Origin: Kiritimatiellia bacterium
Lineage (GTDB): Bacteria > Verrucomicrobiota > Kiritimatiellia > RFP12 > UBA1067
Assembly: GCA_017454745.1 (NCBI GenBank)
Contig: JAFTCL010000007.1
Coordinates: 73,034-137,033 of the forward strand
Direction: 5' to 3'
DNA: 64,000 nucleotides
The notes under the pieces were generated by a model. That model did no database searches. It worked only from the letters and a program-made list of their open reading frames with translations, and was not told the origin of the DNA. The translations under genes and the position numbers were made by a program. Of this stretch, positions 53,901-60,809 are shown piece after piece. Each line of letters begins with the position of its first letter. Within the stretch, counting starts at the first letter, position 1.

Positions 53901-54664
53901 CTGGACAAACAGTTTTCAGTGGTGATGAACAATTCGCCGAGCAACATTCTGGAGGTAAGCTTGGTGCAAGCGATCTGCACGTAATTCGCATCGACCGGCG
54001 TGTTAAAAGTGAAAGTCCAAGCTTTGATTGGATCATTTTTGGAATCCTTAACCAAAACCGAACTATTGGGATTAAGCGTCAAAGAACCAGAACCCGGCGT
54101 ATAAGTAACATTGTCGCCGGATACCGCCACCGACATCGAATCCATATCGAAAACGTCCGCACGGTAAAACGAAAAAACCGTCACGCTTTTGACTTTTCCG
54201 CGATTTGGATCGGTAAGCGTGGCGGTTATTCTGATGTCGCTGTTATACTGGACGCTTTGGTTCGCCGAACTTTCCCAAACCCCGTCGGTAAGCACACTGG
54301 AATTATTGTCCGGATGCGAGGCATTAGGGGCGACATCGGTAACATAAGTGAAAGGAGTGGTTGCGAAGGCGTTGAAGGTCCGCATTATAAACTCGTCTGA
54401 TCCGCCCTCGGAATCGGAACCTAACCACAGACGTCTCGGCTGCACCACATCCTCGCCCAAATGGAAACGCGGCGCTACCAGAAAAACCGACGCACCAGAC
54501 TCCTTGGCCGAAATCGCGGCACCGACACCGCCCATCGTGCCGCCGACGACCAGGACATCCACCGAATCAATGACCGGCAGATTGCGTTCGGACTCCACCG
54601 TGTCCGCAAACAAAGCGGAATCCGCCAAGGCACAAATAGTGAATGCCAACAATAATTGTTTCAT
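47957..54664 (-). CDS. Giant secreted protein: two FAD-dependent oxidoreductase domains plus autotransporter-associated beta-strand repeats
   Basis: A 2,235-aa exported chain (MKQLLLAFTICALADSALFA signal; AGGAGA ribosome site). The first FAD_oxidored-type domain begins SVDVLVVGGTMGGVGAAISA (about 35-52) and is interrupted by a discoidin-like sandwich (about 110-245, SHPDNNSSVLTDGVWESS). The second begins VDVAVVGAGTAGAPAAIAAA (about 555-575), followed by MDVLHNMGGSSTDSRIGRYY. A helical, HEAT-like region spans about 880-1135. Long beta-solenoid repeats run from about 1145 to 2050, with PATR-like LTLSGRNYISDAIYVKGGA and GVLTVQLDGD. A carbohydrate-binding-like domain (about 2065-2190) precedes the FYCYPSGSLIIFR end. 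There is no membrane beta-barrel. The substrate is unknown. Confidence 0.85.
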   Translation of the reverse strand: MKQLLLAFTICALADSALFADTVESERNLPVIDSVDVLVVGGTMGGVGAAISAKESGASVFLVAPRFHLGEDVVQPRRLWLGSDSEGGSDEFIMRTFNAFATTPFTYVTDVAPNASHPDNNSSVLTDGVWESSANQSVQYNSDIRITATLTDPNRGKVKSVTVFSFYRADVFDMDSMSVAVSGDNVTYTPGSGSLTLNPNSSVLVKDSKNDPIKAWTFTFNTPVDANYVQIACTKLTSRMLLGELFITTENCLSSAATPVQVEQSLDAALVGAGVPFLTGSMPVGTVSDANGKTAGVVIANRGGRQVVLAKTVIDATTFAAVARCKADELSAGSADPIPFSRTVICQRGTVFSLPSGYTVEQLPFVQTVSIQPTDLQVAGAPTSMTLAAYRITASFPMPVTSYSALSDLEQQFRDVTWTESTVDAAETLDFVPVDKITGVAKVSEWTGSSAFNLDALKPVGNDYLYVLGPNADVSYAVAAKLSMPVNAYFVGKRLGVAAAAAAVARGTLDDAIVGVAFPTTSARVCEQLSKPLNVGSDDAGTVFSCGGVLPTLKTVDVAVVGAGTAGAPAAIAAARQGKSVLIMDVLHNMGGSSTDSRIGRYYKGNVRGFTSELDAGVEATGWVFYAAKSEWLRRQCRTAGAEVWYGAFAQGVVTDGTDAAGRAKVTGVVVALPDGTRGVVNASVVVDSTGNADLSAAAGAGTQYLDVAELAMQGATLSKQQLANSYINYDVGFLNDTDAGDLTFFAIRARLAYTSFFTFGSPYTASRERRRIIGDVVVSPLDVLCGKTYSDTIMHGASNFDMHGYTTSEVFMFFNHTQNMSFNADLPFRALLPRDLDGVIATGLGVSAHRDAMPIIRMQADVQNQGYAAGLAAAAAADVGSVRNISVPDLQRQLVAIGALEERVLTDADSTVTATQVQNAVDGLATDFIGLQYILSAPDIALPLLQSAYQSAAGDDRLNALACALALLGDSTGNERLLNLLASGGLAGGTDFKGMGNYGRATSFNDAVVYALAKAGNLAFAPLLESLFNSLSAQSKLSNVRMCTLAAEMLRDKNAAAAAVAALQNNPSWVGVAMTSPVSCAYESGTDDAERNAALRELAIGRMLYRLDDQDGVGRTILEKYAGDSRGLYAQYARMVLDSEPISDATDSVSGSWISGQSNDSWSNPASWANGDIANGTSATAAFTGDGSARTVDLGGEVQIGSLQISGTGIWTFTNGMLYFGGMESELNVASGAAVNFDVPVSVFQLDKTGTGTAKFTGTLAVLSEFNVSEGGVEFNNGSKVYQPFSAVVESSVMGDDPRGYGYDFTVQNGPLWVTHLGCYDSTGEGFVKTLRTLVANGGTILTAMEFSPASPGFLRNGYRFQRLPVPLKLEDGTYRIQTYGFAGEQACSFRIDGEPIGEVDDCDGMINFGTELYTGISEKNIYDETVDGAGAYAATAASLLVTKNNPEQMFAGNLEVDATVVIASPTLQVGGLSGSGTVATSTNGSPVTLVVDSDSDTVFSGTLAENGSRLGLTKSGNGTLTLSGRNYISDAIYVKGGALNLAAADAIPPDTPLVFGDAAKEISRGYLSVLEDEVELSHPIWAAKMLQYNQFDFGLLLQEAQSLTLRDTAILSPDVIATAGNDACMNFVVPASLDGATTLYVDNVVSDYIDFNLRLDGLAGGNADNAVYINNLSAPNGLRKLVAFNSVAKTAGGSLTLNNSSLHIDYIDLSGYDVNFEVTGGSTVEVANLRMANSGWGGQTESNAKMLVNGGSRLIGAALPNSVYNTTNSVFAFNDAVFQIYNGDITSWINLSDANPPAQILSGGLTVDLMSKQLGTSRSIRVRHPITTPAGETAGPLTINGVDGEVGDFKVSAELSILGPITVKDGGLWLDHTVAPGTTMTSLLTTRPELNLTGSGYLKMIPKNNGDRELFSVIRAAVEGDNPEPSEVEVDSDGEVVTVALVGTPVKKTGSGVLTVQLDGDSPDSVLSAPIIVSQGTMKVSANGETVEPTLVTDGSFEPSPALSGDASKLDRRGNKNSSYFASNLTSWSFAKTDNVGISRVGGYFESSSTTEGTHFAFLRSNSGNISRTITVSKLADYTLKFDYASRFYNNTTYKGAIEVQLDGIPVLQTGLFQDKTWVTAEIPLGKLTAGTHTLTFKPGADNADSLFDNVRIGYSCSFDPSLLAQRISDKLNVELTDTGKLVLDFYGSCKVGYFVLNGERQFGVFNATTMPEYISGEGSFYCYPSGSLIIFR

Positions 54665-54685
54665 TTTTGTCTCCTGTTTGGATAA

Positions 54686-55348
54686 TTAATCGTAAACCCG
54701 CCCATTATGCCGCAACCAACCGGCGCGGTGGCGGCGGGCGGGATCCTTATGAGTCCAGTGAATGCAACCGCCTTGATTGTTGGTAACATATTCACCGCAA
54801 AAATCCACGGTATCGCCCACTTTAAGGCTGGGAATCTTCTGGGCCAAATCGATGTTGTGCGCCACCAGCACCGTGTCGCCGTTTCTATCCTCAAGAATAA
54901 AACGCTGATGCTTTATCCCGGCGGTATCGTCCATAAGCACTTTGCGCACCGTACCGCTGCCGGTTACGATCTGCTTCTCGCGGAACGTGGCAAACAGCGG
55001 GCTGTTGGATGCCGGAGCGGTTTGCGTTTTGGCGGCGGCGGGCTTGACCGTTTTACCTGTTTCCGCCGGTTTTGGGGAAGTCTGGCGTTTAGCCGCAACC
55101 GGAGTTTTTGCCGTCGGCTTGGGAGCCGTTTTTTTGGCGCCGGAGACCGTGTCCACCACCTTTTCCGCCTGCCGGTAGGTGCGCTTCATTCGGTTAAGTT
55201 CAGGCGATCCGGAAGTGCCGGCGGATTTCAAGTCCCACCCTTTCCACGCCGCTACCACCGCGATCACCGACAACACCGCGACGCGAATCATTTTCTGTTT
55301 GCTAGGGTTCTTGCCTACCAGCTTTCCAAGTTTCCGTTCTCCGCGCAT
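54686..55348 (-). CDS. Membrane-anchored DUF3465-like protein
   Basis: A 220-aa protein with GGAGG before the ATG. One TM helix is near residues 20-40 (MIRVAVLSVIAVVAAWKGW), then a Lys/Pro/Ala-rich linker. From about residue 125 it forms a small beta domain: GSGTVRKVLMDDTAGIKHQRFILEDRNGDTV, then GDTVDFCGEYVTNNQGGCIHWTHKDP and GWLRHNGRVYD. GxIHWTHxDPxxRHxxGWLxHNGxxY is what I recognise as the DUF3465 core. The domain has an OB-fold-like look and no catalytic site is known. Located after the TRAP operon and 21 bases before the FAD giant. Confidence 0.8.
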   Translation of the reverse strand: MRGERKLGKLVGKNPSKQKMIRVAVLSVIAVVAAWKGWDLKSAGTSGSPELNRMKRTYRQAEKVVDTVSGAKKTAPKPTAKTPVAAKRQTSPKPAETGKTVKPAAAKTQTAPASNSPLFATFREKQIVTGSGTVRKVLMDDTAGIKHQRFILEDRNGDTVLVAHNIDLAQKIPSLKVGDTVDFCGEYVTNNQGGCIHWTHKDPARRHRAGWLRHNGRVYD

Positions 55349-55374
55349 CGTAAAGCCTCCATTATAAAACCGCC

Positions 55375-55388
55375 GCCCGACATCGGGC
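55375..55388 (-). terminator. Hairpin at the end of the TRAP transporter genes
   Basis: GCCCGA-TG-TCGGGC on the minus strand directly overlaps the first stop-codon base of dctM and is followed by GGCGGTTTTATAA. It could terminate or attenuate transcription between the TRAP genes and the DUF3465-like gene, whose GGAGG lies just beyond. Confidence 0.5.
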
Positions 55389-56695
55389 TACTTACCCAGC
55401 AAACCGCACAACTCTGGAATCCACAACACCAGCTTGGGCACATAGGTAGTGATGAACAGAGCCGCCACCATGCCAAGGAAAAGCGGCACCGCCCTTGCGG
55501 TAACCTTGGCAATCGTGGTCTGCCCCACCCCACAGCCGATGAAAAGGCAGGTCCCCACCGGCGGGGTGCATAGACCGATGCAGAGGTTGGCGATCAGCAC
55601 GATCCCAAAATGCACGGGGTGCATTCCGAGCTTGGTAACCACCGGGAGCAGAATCGGAGTGAAAATAAGAATCGCCGGTGTCATGTCCATAAAGGTTCCC
55701 ACCACCAGCAGCATGATGTTGATGGTGAACAAAATCACATAGGGGTTGCTCGACATTCCCATCAGCGCGTTGGAGACAGACTGCGGAATGTTCGCCACCG
55801 TCATGATCCACGACATCGAACTTGACGCCCCGATCAGCAACATCACCACTGCGGTGGTCAGTCCGGTCTGCAAACAAATCTCCGGCAACGCCTTCCAAGG
55901 GATCTCTCGGTAAATCAGCACCGACAGCACGAAAGCGTACGCGACCGCAATCGCCGCCGCCTCGGTGGCGCTGAAAATCCCGGCCAAAATCCCGCCGATA
56001 ATCAACACCACCAAAAACAGGCTGGGAATCGCGCGGATGCAAACCTTCAACGGCGAATACTCGATTTTCATGCCTCCGGCACATTTGCGGCCGTAACCCT
56101 TGCGGACGGAAATTATGCCGGAAACAATCATCAGAAACACACCCACCAAGATGCCGGGCAGAATGCCGGCCATGAACATCGCCGCGATCGACACCGAACC
56201 GGCCGCAACCGAGTAAACGATCATCGCGTTCGACGGCGGAATCAGCATTCCCGTGGTGGCGGCAGTGGCGGTTACCGCCACATTGAAATCGCGGTCATAC
56301 CCTTCCTTGTTCATTTCGGGAATCATAAATCCGCCGACCGACGACACCGCAGCCGCGGCGGAACCGGATATGGAACCGAAAAACATGCAGGTAAGGGTGT
56401 TGACATAGCTCAACCCTCCCGGCAACCGTCCTACGAACAATGCGGCAAAATCAATCAGCCGACGCGCCAAACCGCCGCGCCCCATCAGGATGCCGGAAAA
56501 AACAAAGAACGGGATCGCCAGCAAAGGGAAACTGTTAACGCCGTTCGCCATGCGCTGGGCGACGGTGAAACCGGCGTCACCGCCGTTGGCGATAATGGCG
56601 GTCAACGACGCCCCGGCAATCGCAATCGCCACCGGCGTGTTGATAACCAACAGGGAAAAGAACGTAGCGACCAAAATCAATGTAATACCGCCCAT
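55388..56695 (-). CDS. dctM: TRAP transporter large permease DctM
   Basis: A 435-aa membrane protein with about 12 TM helices, the Na+-driven translocation subunit of a TRAP transporter. Family segments: PVAIAIAGASLTAII, NSFPLLAIPFFVFSGILMGRGGLARRLIDF, FFGSISGSAAAAVSSVGGFMIP, TGMLIPPSNAMIVYSVAAG, and LCIGLCTPPVGTCLFIGCGV. The ribosome site is GGAGG. It is three bases after dctQ and last of the three transporter genes. The Gly-rich SGSAAA region and TPPxG probably form Na+ sites, by family analogy. Confidence 0.95.
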   Translation of the reverse strand: MGGITLILVATFFSLLVINTPVAIAIAGASLTAIIANGGDAGFTVAQRMANGVNSFPLLAIPFFVFSGILMGRGGLARRLIDFAALFVGRLPGGLSYVNTLTCMFFGSISGSAAAAVSSVGGFMIPEMNKEGYDRDFNVAVTATAATTGMLIPPSNAMIVYSVAAGSVSIAAMFMAGILPGILVGVFLMIVSGIISVRKGYGRKCAGGMKIEYSPLKVCIRAIPSLFLVVLIIGGILAGIFSATEAAAIAVAYAFVLSVLIYREIPWKALPEICLQTGLTTAVVMLLIGASSSMSWIMTVANIPQSVSNALMGMSSNPYVILFTINIMLLVVGTFMDMTPAILIFTPILLPVVTKLGMHPVHFGIVLIANLCIGLCTPPVGTCLFIGCGVGQTTIAKVTARAVPLFLGMVAALFITTYVPKLVLWIPELCGLLGK

Positions 56696-56698
56696 GGC

Positions 56699-57265
56699 TT
56701 ATGCCTCCGATTGTGTTTTGCCGGACAGCTGATCCGCCGGGGACAGCAGAACCTTGACCAGATTTTCCAAAGTGAACATCAGGATGAGAATCCCGGACAG
56801 CAGCAACGCGAAATAAACCTGTCCGCGGGTTAACCAGCGCATGGTGGAAAGCTCCTGCCCCATCTGCGACATCGCGAGTTTCCATCCGCCGATTAAAAAC
56901 ACCGTCACCGTGACGCAGATGATTACCAGCTGCACCACCACGCACAGAATCTTGGCGGCTTCAGGGTGTAACTTGCCGACAAAAAAATCAACGCCGAGGT
57001 GCGCCTTGCGGCCGAACGCCAACGCAGCCCCCAGCATCGATATCCAGACCAACAGCACGCAAGCCAACTCATCGGTGTAAACCGCTTGGCCCAAATGCGT
57101 CTCCGGTATCACTCCGGACAACATTTTGTGGGCCAGCCCGCTGCCGAGGACGAAACGGGTGAACACGCCCCACAACACATCCAGCGTCAGCAACGCCACC
57201 ATACCGATAATCATCCACTCCACGGCGCGGACGGCCAAATCGCGAACCCTCTTAAGCGCACCCAT
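56699..57265 (-). CDS. dctQ: TRAP transporter small permease DctQ
   Basis: A 188-aa protein with four TM helices that partners DctM. The ATG at 57265 overlaps the dctP stop (TGATG), giving MGALKRVRDLAVRAVEWMIIG; a longer frame inside dctP is rejected. TRFVLGSGLAHKM, DELACVLLVWISMLGAALAFGRKAHLGVDFF is the DctQ hallmark (EELxRxLFVWxxFLGAAxxxRxxxHIxVD). It ends with a short cytoplasmic tail after the last TM. Confidence 0.93.
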   Translation of the reverse strand: MGALKRVRDLAVRAVEWMIIGMVALLTLDVLWGVFTRFVLGSGLAHKMLSGVIPETHLGQAVYTDELACVLLVWISMLGAALAFGRKAHLGVDFFVGKLHPEAAKILCVVVQLVIICVTVTVFLIGGWKLAMSQMGQELSTMRWLTRGQVYFALLLSGILILMFTLENLVKVLLSPADQLSGKTQSEA

Positions 57266-58287
57266 CACTTTACCTCTTGAATCTGGCTGTACAACTTGCG
57301 GATGTCCGCGTAATCCGGACGGTCGATAATCGGGGCGCACGCCTTGCGGAAACCCTCGCGGTCAGGGGTAATAATCTCGATCCCCTTTTCAAGGGTGGTC
57401 TTTCTGCACTCTTCGGTCATTTCTTCCCACAACTTGCGCTGGAAAGCTTCCGACTCGTCAGCCGCCTTTTGCAACGCCGCCTGCACGTCCGGCGGCAGCT
57501 TGTCCCACACTTTGGTGCTAATGATCATCATATCCGGGATCATCTGGTGCGCAGAAAGCGTGAAATATTTGCAGACCTCAAAATGCCGGCTGGTGATGAA
57601 AGACGGGAAGTTGTTCTCGGCGGCATCCACCATCCCCTGCTGCAACGCGGTGTAAAGTTCGCCCCAGTTGATTGGGCAAGGACTGCCCCCCATCGCCTGA
57701 ATCATATCCTTCGCCGTGCGGCTGGGCATTACCCGGATTTTCATCATCCCGACGTCTTCCACCTTCCGAATGGCTTTTGAAGTGCTGTAGAAGTTGCGGT
57801 CGCCGGAATCGTAATAACACAAGCCTTTGAAATTCCGTGCAACCCCGAGTTGGAGCAGGTCGCGCCCGATTTGCGAATGCAAAGTGTTCCAAAAATGGTT
57901 GCGGTCCCTGAAGGCGAACGGAATGCTGAAAACTTTCATCTCCGGCAGGAAATTCTCCAACGCCGCCGTGGACACCTTGGTCATCGCCAATTCGCCCTGC
58001 TGGACTTGCTCCAAACACTCGTTCTCGCCGCCCAAAACGCCGCCGGAATAAACGTCCAGCGTAACCTTGCCGCCGGTAAGCTCTTCCAGCCGCCCCTTCA
58101 TGAACAGCATCGCACGGTGTACCGGATGCGACTCGTCCAAACCGTGCGCAAGCTTAAGCACCGTCTTGCCGGTCTGCGCCGAATCCGCCTGCTTCCCCGG
58201 ACGCAAAACAAACGAACCTACCCCGCAGGCCACCAACAAACCGGTCAACACCCCGGCGATAAAAAACGATGATGATTTTCCAATCAT
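57265..58287 (-). CDS. dctP: TRAP transporter solute-binding protein DctP
   Basis: A 340-aa periplasmic binding protein, first gene of the TRAP operon. N-terminal signal or lipoprotein-like sequence GVLTGLLVACGVGSFVL. Then KLAHGLDESHPVHRAMLFMKGRLEEL, a typical DctP start; GGVLGGENECLEQVQQGELAM; the substrate-carboxylate Arg in MMKIRVMPSRTAKDMIQAMG; and GELYTALQQGMVDAAENNFPSF. The conserved Arg indicates an acidic substrate such as a sugar acid, sialic acid or dicarboxylate. AGGGG precedes the ATG. No dedicated catabolic gene for a specific acid is adjacent, so the substrate is open. Confidence 0.94.
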   Translation of the reverse strand: MIGKSSSFFIAGVLTGLLVACGVGSFVLRPGKQADSAQTGKTVLKLAHGLDESHPVHRAMLFMKGRLEELTGGKVTLDVYSGGVLGGENECLEQVQQGELAMTKVSTAALENFLPEMKVFSIPFAFRDRNHFWNTLHSQIGRDLLQLGVARNFKGLCYYDSGDRNFYSTSKAIRKVEDVGMMKIRVMPSRTAKDMIQAMGGSPCPINWGELYTALQQGMVDAAENNFPSFITSRHFEVCKYFTLSAHQMIPDMMIISTKVWDKLPPDVQAALQKAADESEAFQRKLWEEMTEECRKTTLEKGIEIITPDREGFRKACAPIIDRPDYADIRKLYSQIQEVK

Positions 58288-58322
58288 AAGCCACCCCTAA
58301 AGAGATTTAAAAACATACTATA

Positions 58323-58351
58323 ATTGTAACTCAAAACCGGCGGATAGTCCA
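58323..58351 (-). promoter_or_regulatory. Candidate promoter of the TRAP operon
   Basis: On the minus strand TGGACT (58351-58346), a 17-base spacer and TACAAT (58328-58323), about 35 bases before the dctP start. Both hexamers match consensus at four or five positions. Confidence 0.4.
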
Positions 58352-58416
58352 GCCAACAATGACACCGACGGTTTAAAAAATTTACCCGCCTTTTCCGAAC
58401 CCGTTTCGGATTGGCG

Positions 58417-58445
58417 TTGCAATTTGACGGTGGAAGGTGTATATT
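58417..58445 (+). promoter_or_regulatory. Promoter of the linalool-dehydratase-like gene
   Basis: TTGCAA (58417-58422), 17-base spacer, TATATT (58440-58445). The 14-mer ATTGGCGTTGCAAT around the -35 is identical to that at the cbiMQO promoter. The gene starts about 80 bases downstream. Confidence 0.6.
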
Positions 58446-58529
58446 TTGAACCGGTTTTACGGGTGATTGGATGTCTTTTAAAGTGTTTCGCGAATCCGAA
58501 TTCGAAAAAATCCGTAAAAGGAAGAATCT

Positions 58530-59909
58530 ATGGGAAAGCATTACGGAAGAGGGCGTTGGATTATCGGCTGGATTTTATCCGTTATCACTGTATTCGTCGC
58601 ATTTGGTCTTTATCGAAATCGCGCAAAGCATTGGATTGCCGAATCCAACGTCCGTTCTGTCAAAAATGGTGCCGAAACGTTTGCCGGAAACGCAGCAAAT
58701 AATCCGCTCAGCGCGGACGAACGGTCGGCGCTCAAATGGTTGGATTACGTCACGGGGCCGCTGCCGCCGGAAGAAGAACGCGAGTGGTGGAACATCGGCG
58801 GCACCCAGCACGGTCTATTCGCGAAGCGGTATAACATCGCTTTCTGCGGTTACGCGGCGGCAGCGCTCGGAATGCGTGAAGCGCCCGGGACGCCTGGTTT
58901 CACAACGGTTGGGCGTATCCTCGGCCATTGCATCGAACGCTACCTGAAACGCGATGTCTGGTCGTATTCAATGAGCAAATCCTATTGGGGATTGAAACCG
59001 TGGGTGCCCGATCCCTGTTTCCGTGAAAATGTGATGTACACCGGGCATCTCCTGCAACTGCTGGCGCTGTACGAAACGTTCACCGGCGATACCAGATCCT
59101 GGACAGAGGGATTCGATTTCACTTGGACAGACGGGCGCACCGCGCACTATACGGTCCAAAAGCTCATCGATGTGACGGTTCACCAGATGCGGCACGGACC
59201 AAACGGCGGGCTAACCTGCGAACCCGGTCTAATGTTCTTCCCCTGCAACAACCACCCGCATATCGCACTCGCCATCTTCGCGAGACTCGGCCACGGCGAT
59301 TGGAACGCCGATGCCCGCCGCTGGGAAAAGTGGGCACTCGAACACTACACCGAACCGCTTTTTGGCGGCGGGGCTCTAAATCTAGTCTATCACGTAAAGT
59401 CCGGTCTCTTCTATCCTCGCGGCAGTGCCGGACTGGACGCTTGGTCGCTTCTCTGGTATGAACCATGGGCAGAGAATCGCGGCACGGCTCTCACGCTCTG
59501 GCGGTCGGCGGCGGCGAAAATCGATTGGACAAAGTTCACCCCTCCGTCGGACGCGATTGACGGATCTGCAACCTGTAACGACCCCGCAAAGGTTCCGCCG
59601 ACGGCGGCAGCATCCTTCCTCGCGGCGGCAGCGCGAGCATGCGACGATCTGGAAACAGCGGAAAGGATCGAGAAGGAACTCGACGCGAAGTATCTCAAAC
59701 ACGACTGCGGAATGTACCGGCTCGATCTCGACCGCGAATGGCGCATCGGCGCGACGGCAAACCGCATCATCTCGCTCGCCTACTCCAACGGTTCATCCTT
59801 CCGGGAGTTCTGCGAGGGCAAGGCCCCGGTCTTTATAAACCGGATTAAAAAATTTGACCGGGACGCTGGCAAAACTGACGAACGTCCGCAATGTCCGCCG
59901 CGTCCGTGA
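58530..59909 (+). CDS. Membrane-anchored linalool dehydratase/isomerase-like protein
   Basis: A 459-aa protein with an N-terminal TM helix (about 10-28, IIGWILSVITVFVAFGLY) and an all-helical barrel. AKRYNIAFCGYAAAALGM, DPCFRENVMYTGHLLQLLALYE and GGLTCEPGLMFFPCNNHPHIAL resemble the linalool dehydratase/isomerase (Ldi) domain. The two cysteines at about 230 and 239 are nine residues apart, as are the catalytic pair (171 and 180) of the Castellaniella enzyme, as I recall it. His173 in MYTGHLL could be the other conserved residue. Ldi homologues also include enzymes on other substrates, so monoterpene metabolism is not implied. AAGGAAG precedes the ATG. Its last 65 bases overlap the convergent epmA. 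Confidence 0.62.
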   Translation: MGKHYGRGRWIIGWILSVITVFVAFGLYRNRAKHWIAESNVRSVKNGAETFAGNAANNPLSADERSALKWLDYVTGPLPPEEEREWWNIGGTQHGLFAKRYNIAFCGYAAAALGMREAPGTPGFTTVGRILGHCIERYLKRDVWSYSMSKSYWGLKPWVPDPCFRENVMYTGHLLQLLALYETFTGDTRSWTEGFDFTWTDGRTAHYTVQKLIDVTVHQMRHGPNGGLTCEPGLMFFPCNNHPHIALAIFARLGHGDWNADARRWEKWALEHYTEPLFGGGALNLVYHVKSGLFYPRGSAGLDAWSLLWYEPWAENRGTALTLWRSAAAKIDWTKFTPPSDAIDGSATCNDPAKVPPTAAASFLAAAARACDDLETAERIEKELDAKYLKHDCGMYRLDLDREWRIGATANRIISLAYSNGSSFREFCEGKAPVFINRIKKFDRDAGKTDERPQCPPRP

Positions 59910-60756
59910 GCAACATAACCAGCCGGTCCACCCCTAGCGCGATACCGCCGCTGGGCGGCATCCCCGGATATTCCAACGCCCCAAGAAAATCCTCGTCCAA
60001 CGGATACTCCGCCTTTCCAAGGGCGCGGCGATCCTCCGTCGACTCTTCAAACCGCCGACGTTGCGCGGCCGCATCGCAAAGTTCACTATAGGCGTTGGCC
60101 AGTTCTAGTCCGCCGATGTAAACCTCCCATCGCTCCGCCACCTTGCCATCGTCCGGTTTCAGCCGGGCCAGCGAAGCCGCCGGTTCGGGATAATCCATCA
60201 AAACGCAGGGACGGTCTTGCGGCAGCGAAGGCTCGACCTTTGAAACCATATCCAAGTCGAAACGGTCCGCGTCCCAATGCTCCACCGGATCCCAACCCGC
60301 CCATTGCAAGAAAGCGTCACGGACGCGCACCCGCGGCCACGGAGGGCGCAGGTCAATTCTTCGTCCCCGGTAAGTTATACCGTCGCCCGCCAGCGCGGTC
60401 AACAACCCCTCGGTGTCCGAAAGCATCTGAAGATAGTCCGAATCCGCGCGATACCACTCCAGCAAGGTGAATTCGGGATTGTGCCGCCGACCGCACTCGC
60501 CAAGTCGGAAACAGGGGCCGATCTGGTAAATCTTAGGGTACCCCGCGCACAACAGCAGCTTCATCTGCAATTCCGGAGACGCCCGAAGAAACGCCGGGCC
60601 TGACGGCGGGGCGTCAATCTGAGATTCCGGAGCCGGAGCCAAAATGCGGGCCGGGGTCTCCACCTCGATAAAACCGTTAGTGTCAAAAAATGCGCGCACG
60701 GCTCGAATTATGCCCGCCCGGCGTTCCGCCGTCGCCAATTCATTAACTCCGACCAT
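59845..60756 (-). CDS. epmA: Elongation factor P beta-lysine ligase
   Basis: A 303-aa lysyl-tRNA synthetase paralogue without the anticodon domain, which attaches (R)-beta-lysine to EF-P. The ATG at 60756 has GGGAG six bases upstream; a longer frame into hemA is rejected. Class II motifs: VRAFFDTNGFIEVETPAR (motif 1), SPELQMKLLLCAGYPKIYQIGPCFR and GRRHNPEFTLLEWYR (motif 2), and GGIALGVDRLVMLLT (motif 3). Length fits EpmA. EpmB (lysine 2,3-aminomutase) and efp are not in the window. It is 53 bases downstream of hemA. Confidence 0.9.
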   Translation of the reverse strand: MVGVNELATAERRAGIIRAVRAFFDTNGFIEVETPARILAPAPESQIDAPPSGPAFLRASPELQMKLLLCAGYPKIYQIGPCFRLGECGRRHNPEFTLLEWYRADSDYLQMLSDTEGLLTALAGDGITYRGRRIDLRPPWPRVRVRDAFLQWAGWDPVEHWDADRFDLDMVSKVEPSLPQDRPCVLMDYPEPAASLARLKPDDGKVAERWEVYIGGLELANAYSELCDAAAQRRRFEESTEDRRALGKAEYPLDEDFLGALEYPGMPPSGGIALGVDRLVMLLTDAADIADVRQFCQRPGQIF

Positions 60757-60809
60757 TTCCGGCTCCCAGATTTTCAAAAAACAGAGAGAAATTTGCTTAC
60801 GCGGCGTAA

